Below, piece after piece: positions 9,016 through 17,679 of a stretch of DNA of 64,000 nt. The first letter of the stretch is position 1. Each line of letters starts with the position of its first letter. Source of the stretch: Oceanobacter kriegii DSM 6294 (lineage in GTDB: Bacteria > Pseudomonadota > Gammaproteobacteria > Pseudomonadales > Oceanobacteraceae); NCBI RefSeq assembly GCF_000422845.1, contig NZ_KE383931.1:360126-424125 (forward strand), read 5' to 3'. The notes beneath the pieces are model-generated. The model was not told the DNA's origin and did not search any database. It worked only from the letters and a program-made list of their open reading frames with translations. A program made the translations under genes and the position numbers.

Positions 9016-12000
9016 ATGACCACCTCTCTGAACCCCGCTAAAGCATCACCAGTACCAAATACCGCTACCACCTCATCAAATACCGATGACCCCCTTCATC
9101 AAGAAGCGATACAGGCATTGCTCGAAGCTTGTGAGGTAATGGAGCAATATCGGTCGGGGCTGGCCGCCCGGGCGGTAGATTTTATTATCTATGGCCAACA
9201 GGCCGAGGTGCTCGATGCCATCGGGGAGCTGGGAGAAACACGCCAGTACTGCTGCCCCGGCGTGCGGCTGGATACGCCACCTCCCGGTTTTGACAAGGCC
9301 AGTATCAAGCAGCTACAGGATCATATGCAGCGGTTTATGAATTCGCCGCTGGCTCTTCAGCCAGATATCGCCCGCCGACTGGGCCAGGTGTGCCACGCCT
9401 GCGATGACCAGCTGTCGCACTTACATGTCGCTACACCGATTGAAAGCTGGAGCGGCAATCTGCTCGACCTCTATAACCGCTATACCCAAAGAAATCGCAA
9501 GCAGGGCAGCGGCGTTCAGAATTACCCCGACCACAGTGCATTATTGGAGATTCTGCAACCGGATGACCCTCAGGGTCACACGCTGGACGCCTGGGTATTG
9601 GGAGACGCCCACAGCTACGAAAAGTTTGGCCATGTTATGATCAAGAATCTGCGCCGTAACAGCGATTGGGACAACCGGCTGGCGCAGCCGGATTATGGTC
9701 GTTTTATGCTGACTGCGGATATCAGTGTACGGGAAACCCTCGGTCGTCTGATCATCAACGACGAATTCCAGCTCGAACAGGCTCACGCCAACAGCCTGAT
9801 GGCGTTATCACTGAATGATGATGTCAACCTCGACGACGCCATTGAAGCCAGCATGAGCAAGCTCAGCAAGGCCGAAAAACGTGATTTCTGGCAGCAGCAT
9901 TACACGCTGTTGAACAGCGACAATCGCCAGCTGGGCCTCAGTAAAATCCGCTCGATCACCACGCTGGAAGAACGTGAACCACTGCTGCAAGGCTTGCTGA
10001 ATCAGGAAACTGACAACAAGCTTAAACGCCAGATCAAGGCCGAACTGGAGCGCATCAAACAGCTCAAAACCCTGCTTTCCCAAACACAGGCATCGCCAGA
10101 GCTACCCGCTGTAGCCCCACTACAGAGCCGTGCTCCAGTGCCACAAAGCTGGTATCAGCAGTGTCTGGATGCCCTTGATCAATGCTTGCAAAAGTCAGAA
10201 CGCTCACTGGCCGGAGCACGGGACTACAACATCGGCGAGCGCCGTTACAAACACCAACAGCTCAGCGAACTGACTCCCGAGGTTATTCGCCAGCAGCTCG
10301 ATTATCTGGCTACGGGTCAGGGCGAGTGGGCTGCCGTGTTTGACGACATAGCCCAACAGGCACGCCTCGACAGTGATCCGAACATTCACCTGATCCACTG
10401 GCTGCGACTGCGCCATATTGCCATCGGCAATGACGGTCGGGCCTGGAATTACCGGCTCTGGGGCCAGTCGGTGTTAAAGATGCTGAAGCGCGATTTGAGC
10501 GACTTCCGTCAGCTCGATCAGCTGCCGGATGACCTCGCCGGGCTGTCGATTGACGAACTGCTTCATGACGCCCTGTGGGGCACCCATCAGCCCTGCGATC
10601 AACTGCCCGAGATCTTCAGGCTGGTGCCGTTTTGGCCCTACCTGGTCGCGCACCCCTATTACATCGAGAACATCCTGCTGGATGAATTCATCCCCTTCAG
10701 CTACGTCTGGAATCATCAGGAATACCTGATCCATAGCCTGATGCTGACCCGGGAGCTGCCAGTGCTGCCGCCGGAACACAAGCTCAAGATCTACGAGCTG
10801 GCCACCGGCGCGCGCAAAACCCTGCGCCAACCCGCCCGTCAGACCGCCCGTCATTTTGGTATCGAGCTGGCGCTGATCACCGGCATGCTGACCAGCAAGG
10901 ACAAGTCAGTGCGCCAGCAAGCGGCGGACTGGCTGCGCGAACTGAGTGCCGACCCACTGATCCGGGAAAAGAGCATTGAGTCGCTGACCCAGGCCGCCAA
11001 CAAGGAGAAGGACCAGTTTACCCGTGCCATGATGATTGACGCCCTGCGTGCCTGCGCTGCCGATATCCAACCGTGGATGTCACTGGAAGCCTTGCTACAG
11101 GACGCCGAGCAAGGTCTGGCCAAACCAGCCCCGGCGCACATGAGCTGGTTCCCGTATGAGCAGCTGCCAGTCTGTCGCTTTGCCAATGGCAGCGAAGTTC
11201 CTGCCCGCTTGCTGCAATGGTGGTCGGTGCTGGCTGTGAAAATTGCCGACCCGGCAGGCAACCCGATCCTGAACCTGTATCTGGATTTGCTCGACAGCGA
11301 CAGTCAGAAGCGACTCGCCTGGTTCATGCTCGACAGCTTTATCTCTCAGGATCTGGCCTGCATCAGCCATGAAGATGCCCATGCGTACGCCGAAGCGGAA
11401 AAACAGGACACCTGGAACCGCTACCAGAGATTGAGCCAGCAATACGACTGGGCTGAAGACATGGCCAAACTGAGCCTAGATGACGTCTATCAGCGCCTGT
11501 ATAAGCAAAAACGCAGCGTCTTGTTGGGCACCGCTACCAAAGAGAAAGGTCTGCTGGCGCTGACCCGCCGTGGCGATGGCCTGCAACTGCTGCCACTGGT
11601 GCAAAACTACCTGAAAAAACATCCGACCCGACTGGCTCAGGACCGACTGCTGCTGAACGTGATTTATCACTTCAATGAGCCGGCGGTGATCCAGTTCCTG
11701 CTCGGTATCTCGCGCCGTTACCGCAGCAAGTCGGTACAGGCCGAAGCCAATGAATTGGTCAATGCCATTGCCGAACAGAACGGCTGGAGCCGCGATGAGC
11801 TGGCCGACCGCACCATTCAGACCGCCGGTCTGGAACAATTGCATGGCCCGACCGAATTCGACTATGGCAGCCGCACTCTGGCGCTGCAACTCAGCGACGA
11901 CCTCAAACTGCAACTGCTCAACGAGCAAGGCAAGGTCCTCAAGAGCCTGCCGCAGCCACGTCAGGACGACAACAAGGACGAAGTCGGCGAAGTACGCAAA

Positions 12001-12816
12001 TGGTTCAACGCCTGCAAGAAAGACATCAGCACCGTGATTAGCCAGCAAAGCCAGCGCCTGCATGACGCCATGGTTAACGAACGTCACTGGCCAGTCAGCG
12101 AGTGGCTGGAATTCCTGCACCAACACCCGGTGATGAACCGCCTGCTGCAACGGCTGATCTGGGAAGTGCAGATCGACGGCCAATGGCGCAGCTTCCGCCC
12201 CACCGAGGAAGACGCCTTCATCAACAGCGATGACGACGAGCTGGAACTGCCTGCTGATAGCCAGATTCGTCTGGCCTGCGGCGCCCAGCTGAGTGCCGAT
12301 CAAATCGACGGCTGGCGCGCTCATCTGAAGGACTACCGCATCAAGCCGTTATTCGATCAACTACAACTGTCCGACTTGCTGGCACAAGGGCTCAGCCCGG
12401 AACAGTCCGGCGGCAAACGAATAGACCATGCCCATCGCCTTAAAAGCCAGCACCTTAAAATCCGGGCCCTCAAAACCTGGAACACCGAGCTTCGCAATAT
12501 CATGGAAAAACTCGGCTATCGCCGTGGCACTACCATGGACCACGGCAGTTTCTGGGAGTACATCAAGGACTTCCCGGCCACCAATGGCTCACAGTCCAAC
12601 CTGACGGCCCGATTGCACTTCAGCGGCAGCTATCTGCCAGAGGAAACCTCCGAGGTTGAGATTTACTACATGGACGTGCTTGGCACTAACCAGCACAGGG
12701 ATGAAACCGTGCTGACGCTGGCCGAGCTTCCGCCCAACTTGCTCAATGCCATTGCGCAGGACTACGAGGTACTGGCCACACACTGCGAACAAAATGAGTC
12801 GAGCGACCCGGAGTAA
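9016..12816 (+). CDS. DUF4132 / YehI-like large protein, copy 1
   Basis: This 1266-aa cytoplasmic protein has no signal peptide or membrane helix. It is the first gene of a six-gene operon and resembles E. coli YehI. The N-terminal half is alpha-helical. HEAT-like repeats are recognisable at about 595-690 (KTLRQPARQTARHFG, KSVRQQAADWLRELS). The DUF4132 core is at about 925-1110, with LADRTIQTAGLEQLHG, FDYGSRTLALQL, LPQPRQDD, HQHPVMNRLLQRL and LKDYRIKPLFDQ. An acidic patch (FINSDDDELELP) precedes the last part. The start ATG at 9016 has AAGGA upstream. No catalytic motif is recognisable. By its place next to a MoxR ATPase and a VWA protein I infer a client or scaffold role. The biochemical function is unknown. 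Confidence 0.82.
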   Translation: MTTSLNPAKASPVPNTATTSSNTDDPLHQEAIQALLEACEVMEQYRSGLAARAVDFIIYGQQAEVLDAIGELGETRQYCCPGVRLDTPPPGFDKASIKQLQDHMQRFMNSPLALQPDIARRLGQVCHACDDQLSHLHVATPIESWSGNLLDLYNRYTQRNRKQGSGVQNYPDHSALLEILQPDDPQGHTLDAWVLGDAHSYEKFGHVMIKNLRRNSDWDNRLAQPDYGRFMLTADISVRETLGRLIINDEFQLEQAHANSLMALSLNDDVNLDDAIEASMSKLSKAEKRDFWQQHYTLLNSDNRQLGLSKIRSITTLEEREPLLQGLLNQETDNKLKRQIKAELERIKQLKTLLSQTQASPELPAVAPLQSRAPVPQSWYQQCLDALDQCLQKSERSLAGARDYNIGERRYKHQQLSELTPEVIRQQLDYLATGQGEWAAVFDDIAQQARLDSDPNIHLIHWLRLRHIAIGNDGRAWNYRLWGQSVLKMLKRDLSDFRQLDQLPDDLAGLSIDELLHDALWGTHQPCDQLPEIFRLVPFWPYLVAHPYYIENILLDEFIPFSYVWNHQEYLIHSLMLTRELPVLPPEHKLKIYELATGARKTLRQPARQTARHFGIELALITGMLTSKDKSVRQQAADWLRELSADPLIREKSIESLTQAANKEKDQFTRAMMIDALRACAADIQPWMSLEALLQDAEQGLAKPAPAHMSWFPYEQLPVCRFANGSEVPARLLQWWSVLAVKIADPAGNPILNLYLDLLDSDSQKRLAWFMLDSFISQDLACISHEDAHAYAEAEKQDTWNRYQRLSQQYDWAEDMAKLSLDDVYQRLYKQKRSVLLGTATKEKGLLALTRRGDGLQLLPLVQNYLKKHPTRLAQDRLLLNVIYHFNEPAVIQFLLGISRRYRSKSVQAEANELVNAIAEQNGWSRDELADRTIQTAGLEQLHGPTEFDYGSRTLALQLSDDLKLQLLNEQGKVLKSLPQPRQDDNKDEVGEVRKWFNACKKDISTVISQQSQRLHDAMVNERHWPVSEWLEFLHQHPVMNRLLQRLIWEVQIDGQWRSFRPTEEDAFINSDDDELELPADSQIRLACGAQLSADQIDGWRAHLKDYRIKPLFDQLQLSDLLAQGLSPEQSGGKRIDHAHRLKSQHLKIRALKTWNTELRNIMEKLGYRRGTTMDHGSFWEYIKDFPATNGSQSNLTARLHFSGSYLPEETSEVEIYYMDVLGTNQHRDETVLTLAELPPNLLNAIAQDYEVLATHCEQNESSDPE

Positions 12817-12964
12817 TCAATCGCCAGTCATCAGAATCAGCAAGAGATCCCTTGGGCCCGACAGTTTGTGTCAGACCATACAGGTTCAATCAGCTGGTTC
12901 TGATGAACAATGCATCAGCAACCAAATTTCAGCTCCAACAGGAGTTTTCAAGCAAGGATTCAGC

Positions 12965-15900
12965 ATGTCAGAAGCACTAACCCCATCACTCAGCCAAAGC
13001 GACAGCCTGGCGCTGCTCAATACCGCCTGTACCACGATAGAGTATTACCGGGCCGGACTTGGCCAGGCCATTGCCAGTTATATTCTGACCGGCGCTCCAG
13101 CAACCGCCCTGGCGGATCTCGAACAACAGGTGACCAGGCAGCACAAGCCTTTGTATCCCGGCAGTAGCCGTGGCGGCTTTCCCGATGAACTGACCAATCA
13201 GCACAAAAAAGTTGAGCAAGCCCTGAAAGAATTTCTCGCCTCCGAAAGCGGCGCTCAACCAGCTATTTGGGTTCGGCTGGGACGGGTAATGTACGCTGGC
13301 CATTACTACGACTACCGTAGTTTCAGCCACATGGCAGACCGTCCTGATGGCTGGGCCGCGCAAATGCTTGCCATAGTGGCAGAGCATTACGATGCAATCA
13401 GCCGCGACATTCTGGTAACGACCCTGCAGGAATACCAGCAGGACCCAATGCTGTTGGATACCTGGCTGTTGGAAAATGCCAACCGCTATTACTCGCCCAA
13501 CGGTAAGCTGCGTAAGCACCTTCAAAATACCACCGACTGGTTGACTCTGAGCTGTAACCCGGACTGGCAACAATCCCTCAAAGCCCTGCATGTCAGTGCC
13601 CGGGCAACACTGGCCGGCCTGCTGGGCAAGCAGCTACAAACCGAACAGGGCGAGAGGGCTGAAAGCTTTATTGCACCCTTGCTGCAATTATCCGCCGACA
13701 GCGCCAAAAGCGTCCGTCAGGCCACCCTACTGGAAATACCAAAACTACCTGGGCAAGCGCTGGCCGAGCACCTGCAAAGAGCCTGGTCGTCCGTCAATGC
13801 AACCACCCGGCTATACTGGGTCAACGCAGCGGCAGAGCATCCTGACTGCAAGCCACTACTGACCCAACTGCTGGCAACAGAGACAGCGCCCAAAGTGTGT
13901 GAAGCCCTGCAGCGGCTTGCCAATCACCAACAGCCTGCCGATGACACACCATTTGAATGGCAAATTCCGGTTCTCGAAACCGTTGAGCTCAGCAAGGAAG
14001 TCCCGGCCCCTTGGTTCAGGCTACTGCAACAGTCCCTCCAGCAGCGTATTCGTTACACCGAATCCAATATTGAAAACCAGCAGCGCTATATCGAGCAGTC
14101 AGATAACCCTCGCCCATACGAAATTCAATATCTTGAAAGAGCCCAAGAGACGCTGGTCAAACTGCAAGCCATTACCGATGCAGACCTGCAGCAAGTCATC
14201 AACTGGCTGGCCAAGTCAGAAGCACGGCCAACCAACCAGTTGCTGGACACCATCATCAGAAACGCCAGTCTGAGCCAGCAGCCGGATGCCAATCTACGCC
14301 ACCTGTTCCGTTTACTGGGTAACCATAATCAATACTGGGGATTTTTGCGCCATCAGCCGGACTTTCCTCGGCTGCTGAGTGAACTGAGCGACTTTCGTCA
14401 ACTGGTGGCCATTGCCGCCGAAGAAGGCATTGAGCCACAATCCGTCGAAGCGCTGCTATTTTCCAGCGACGACCTACCCGACTACCTGCTTGAGTTACAA
14501 CTATGGCCATATCTCGCAGAACACGAGTCGATCATTGACGACGGCCTCAAGGGCCAGTGCGCCAATACAGTTCGCCTGGACGCCAACGATCTCATCATCA
14601 GCAGCCTGCGATTACTGCAGTGCTTTCCGCAGCTGCCAGTACGCTGGAACAACGCACTTTACGACCTCTGCCTGCATGAATCCCGCTACGTTCGCCGGGC
14701 CGCATTCGAGACCATCGACGTGCTGGGTATCGACCTGCCACGAGTACTGGGGATGCTTGGCAGTCGTGAAAAAGCCCTCCGGGCCGACATCATCCAGTGG
14801 CTTGGTCGCCTCGGCCTTGAAGAATCACAACCGGCTCTGCTGCAAGCTCTGAAGAAAGAAAAAGACGCACCAACCCAGGCGCTGATCATCGATGCCCTGC
14901 AGCGTAGCGGCTATGACATCAGCGAATTCCTGACACTGGAACTGCTGCAAAAAGAAGCCGACGCTGGACTGCGCAAAGCGCCGCCCAAATCCATGGAATG
15001 GTTCCCTCGCGCGCAACTGCCGACGCTGACTTTTAGCGACGGCAGCCCAGTGCCAGAGCCACTGTTGTTCTGGTGGGTGGTACTGTCAGTGAAACTGAAA
15101 CAGCCGGAAGGCAATGCGCTGCTGGACAGCTATTTAACGTTGCTGAGCGAGAACAGCCAGAAAACCCTGGGGCATTTCCTGTTGTCGGCGTTTATCCATC
15201 AGGACACCCGTTGCCCAACCGATGAAGAAGCCCATGCCATTGCCGAAAAAGGCAAGGCAGCTCAGTATCAGCAATATCAGCGGTGGGCCTCTTCCACTTG
15301 GGGCGCGGACTATGCCAACAAGACCGAACAAGACGCCTATAACGAGCTATATCGTAACAGCAAAGGAAACCTGCTGGGTTCAGCCATTAAAGAAAAAGGC
15401 CTGCTGGCTCTGACCAAACGCGGCGATAGCCAGCAGCTGCTGGCATTGATCCGGCCATTTATGAAAGAGCACTACAAGCGTCGCTCACAAATCGAAGCCA
15501 TGCTAGCCGCGGTCGGTGACTCCGACGACCCAGCCATAATCCAGTTTGTGCTTGGCATCGCCCGCCGTTACCGCACCGCCTCGGTACAGACTCTGGCCCG
15601 CAGGCTGATCGACAACATCGCCAGCCGCAATGGCTGGAGCGCCGACGAACTGGCCGACCGCACCATTCAGACGGCCGGTCTGGAGCAGCTGCATGGCCCG
15701 ACCGAATTCGACTACGGCAGTCGCACCCTCGCCATCCAGCTCGATGATAACTTCAAGCTGCAATTGCTGAACCCCGACGGCAAAGTCATCAAAGCCCTGC
15801 CCCAGCCTCGCCAGGACGATGACAAGGAAGCCATCAGCGAAGCCAAAAAATGGTTCGGTAATAGCAAGAAAGAACTCAAGCAAGTGGTCGAACAGCAACA

Positions 15901-16633
15901 GGCTCGGCTTTACGAAGCCATGATCACTGACCGCGAATGGCACAGCAACGACTGGCTGCAATACCTGCATCAGCACCCGGTGATGAACCGCCTGCTGCAA
16001 CGGCTGCTTTGGCAAGTGGAGATCGACGGAGCATGGGTCAGCTTCCGCCCCACAGAGGACGACGAATTCATCAACCTCGATGATGACGAAGTCAACGTAC
16101 CTGATGACAGCCGCATCCGCCTGCTGAGCGCGGCGGCACTGGCACAGCAAGATGCCGCAGATGTCAAAGCCTGGCAACAGCATCTCAAGGATTACAAGAT
16201 CAAGCCGCTGTTCGATCAGCTTGGATCAGTACACATCGCCTTCAAGCTAGGCCAGCGTAAAATCGATCACTACCATGGCTACATGACCGACGCTTTCACC
16301 GTACGCGGCGTGCTTACCAAAGCCGGTTACGAACGCGGTCATGCCGAAGACGGCGGCTGGTTTGGTGAATACACCAAAAACTTCGACAGCCTCGGCCTCA
16401 AGGTGATTTTTACCTTCAGCGGTAACTGTCTGCCAGAAGAGCAGGTCAGCGCCGCCATCTACAGCATGCAGGTAGTTAAATTGTCGAAGCGTCGTTGCTG
16501 GTACCAGCAAGAAGATTACATCCCGCTGGCCGAGTTGCCCGCCAACCTGCTCAACGCCATTGCCATCGACTACGAAGCCGTGGCCGCCAAAGCCACTCAC
16601 GACCCGGACTGGGAGAAAAAACTGCCGTGGTAA
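12965..16633 (+). CDS. DUF4132 / YehI-like large protein, copy 2
   Basis: This 1222-aa paralogue of the preceding gene lies 148 bases downstream with no terminator between. The N-termini align (DSLALLNTACTTIEYYRAGL here). HEAT-like repeats are at about 573-660 (RYVRRAAFETIDVLG, KALRADIIQWLGRLG). The DUF4132 core at about 893-1090 is almost identical to copy 1 over LADRTIQTAGLEQLHG, TEFDYGSRTLA and LPQPRQDD, while the N-terminal halves have diverged widely. I chose ATG 12965 because AAGGA precedes it and the alignment with copy 1 begins there. An upstream extension of the frame overlaps copy 1 and is not conserved. The 3' end overlaps yehL by 7 bases. The function is unknown. The pair may form a heteromer or recognise different targets. 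Confidence 0.82.
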   Translation: MSEALTPSLSQSDSLALLNTACTTIEYYRAGLGQAIASYILTGAPATALADLEQQVTRQHKPLYPGSSRGGFPDELTNQHKKVEQALKEFLASESGAQPAIWVRLGRVMYAGHYYDYRSFSHMADRPDGWAAQMLAIVAEHYDAISRDILVTTLQEYQQDPMLLDTWLLENANRYYSPNGKLRKHLQNTTDWLTLSCNPDWQQSLKALHVSARATLAGLLGKQLQTEQGERAESFIAPLLQLSADSAKSVRQATLLEIPKLPGQALAEHLQRAWSSVNATTRLYWVNAAAEHPDCKPLLTQLLATETAPKVCEALQRLANHQQPADDTPFEWQIPVLETVELSKEVPAPWFRLLQQSLQQRIRYTESNIENQQRYIEQSDNPRPYEIQYLERAQETLVKLQAITDADLQQVINWLAKSEARPTNQLLDTIIRNASLSQQPDANLRHLFRLLGNHNQYWGFLRHQPDFPRLLSELSDFRQLVAIAAEEGIEPQSVEALLFSSDDLPDYLLELQLWPYLAEHESIIDDGLKGQCANTVRLDANDLIISSLRLLQCFPQLPVRWNNALYDLCLHESRYVRRAAFETIDVLGIDLPRVLGMLGSREKALRADIIQWLGRLGLEESQPALLQALKKEKDAPTQALIIDALQRSGYDISEFLTLELLQKEADAGLRKAPPKSMEWFPRAQLPTLTFSDGSPVPEPLLFWWVVLSVKLKQPEGNALLDSYLTLLSENSQKTLGHFLLSAFIHQDTRCPTDEEAHAIAEKGKAAQYQQYQRWASSTWGADYANKTEQDAYNELYRNSKGNLLGSAIKEKGLLALTKRGDSQQLLALIRPFMKEHYKRRSQIEAMLAAVGDSDDPAIIQFVLGIARRYRTASVQTLARRLIDNIASRNGWSADELADRTIQTAGLEQLHGPTEFDYGSRTLAIQLDDNFKLQLLNPDGKVIKALPQPRQDDDKEAISEAKKWFGNSKKELKQVVEQQQARLYEAMITDREWHSNDWLQYLHQHPVMNRLLQRLLWQVEIDGAWVSFRPTEDDEFINLDDDEVNVPDDSRIRLLSAAALAQQDAADVKAWQQHLKDYKIKPLFDQLGSVHIAFKLGQRKIDHYHGYMTDAFTVRGVLTKAGYERGHAEDGGWFGEYTKNFDSLGLKVIFTFSGNCLPEEQVSAAIYSMQVVKLSKRRCWYQQEDYIPLAELPANLLNAIAIDYEAVAAKATHDPDWEKKLPW

Positions 16634-17679
16634 ACGTCATTCGAGAACGCGCCGAACAGCGCTACCAACAGGAACTGGATACCCTGCGTGAACAAGACAG
16701 CGGCCCACGCCCACCGGGCTGGGCGCTGTCGGCCGCGGCGGTGCGCCGCTTTATCTGTGGCGATGCCGCCCATGGTATCAGCCGCAAATACTATGGCGAC
16801 GATGCGCTGGTTGAGCGCGCCATCGTCAGCCTGATGGGCAACAATGGCCTGATGCTGGTCGGTGAACCGGGCACCGCCAAGTCCATGCTGTCGGAACTGC
16901 TGACCGCTGCGATCAGTGGCCACAGCGAGTTACTGATTCAGGGCACCGCCGGTACCACCGAAGAACAGATCAAATACAGCTGGAACTTCGCCCTGCTGCT
17001 GTCCGGCGGGCCGAGCCTGGAAGCCTTGCTGAAAAGCCCGGTATATGAAGCCATGGAACAGGGCAAGCTGGTGCGACTGGAAGAAATCACCCGCTGTCCG
17101 CAGGAAATCCAGGACGTGCTGATTTCGGTGATGTCGGAAAAGACCCTGACCATTCCCGAGCTGGGCATTGCGATTCAGGCCAAGCCCGGCTTTAACGTCA
17201 TCGCCACCGCCAACCTGCTCGACCGTGGCGTCAACGACATGTCCAGCGCCCTCAAGCGCCGCTTCAATTTCGAAACCGTGCCGGTGATTCAGGATGCCGC
17301 CATGGAGAAAACCCTGATCATGAGCCAGGTGCAACAGCGATTGGCCGACAATGGCAGCGAGCATCCGCTCGACGCCGATCTGGTCGAACTGCTGGTTCAG
17401 GTGTTCCACGAGCTGCGCCACAGTAGCGGCCCACAGGCACTGGAAGCCACGCTATCGACCGCCGAAGCGGTGAACATCGTCCACGCCTGTGCCCTGCACA
17501 GCCTCTACTGGCAGCAGCCGATGAGCACCGCCCAGCTGGTGCAGCAAATGCACGGCACCCTGATCAAGGACAAGCCGGACGACATCAAGAAGTTGGCGCA
17601 CTATCTGGATGTAGTGGTGCGTGAACGTTCCAGCTGGAAAGAATTCTTCACGGCAGGTAAAGCCCTGTGGATGAATTAG
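16627..17679 (+). CDS. yehL: MoxR-family AAA+ ATPase, YehL subfamily
   Basis: This AAA+ ATPase of 350 aa belongs to the YehL branch of the MoxR group. Members are proposed to remodel or activate partner proteins together with VWA proteins. Walker A is GEPGTAKS at residues 79-86. The Walker B position reads LVRLEEITR (149-156 for VRLEEITR), with Glu152 where most AAA+ proteins have Asp. Sensor 1 is in VIATANLLDRGVNDMS, and the arginine finger lies in ALKRRFNFE. The start is GTG 16627, overlapping the DUF4132 stop by 7 bases, with GGGAG upstream. ATG-initiated alternatives upstream lie inside the other gene. Overlaps on both sides point to tight translational coupling. The family assignment is secure. 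The client is inferred to be the DUF4132 and/or VWA proteins. Confidence 0.9.
   Translation: MVNVIRERAEQRYQQELDTLREQDSGPRPPGWALSAAAVRRFICGDAAHGISRKYYGDDALVERAIVSLMGNNGLMLVGEPGTAKSMLSELLTAAISGHSELLIQGTAGTTEEQIKYSWNFALLLSGGPSLEALLKSPVYEAMEQGKLVRLEEITRCPQEIQDVLISVMSEKTLTIPELGIAIQAKPGFNVIATANLLDRGVNDMSSALKRRFNFETVPVIQDAAMEKTLIMSQVQQRLADNGSEHPLDADLVELLVQVFHELRHSSGPQALEATLSTAEAVNIVHACALHSLYWQQPMSTAQLVQQMHGTLIKDKPDDIKKLAHYLDVVVRERSSWKEFFTAGKALWMN

Noticed and set aside
12746-12964. Longer N-terminus for the second DUF4132 protein
   Set aside because: The extension overlaps the 3' end of the first paralogue in another frame, lacks a ribosome site and does not align with the paralogue's N-terminus.
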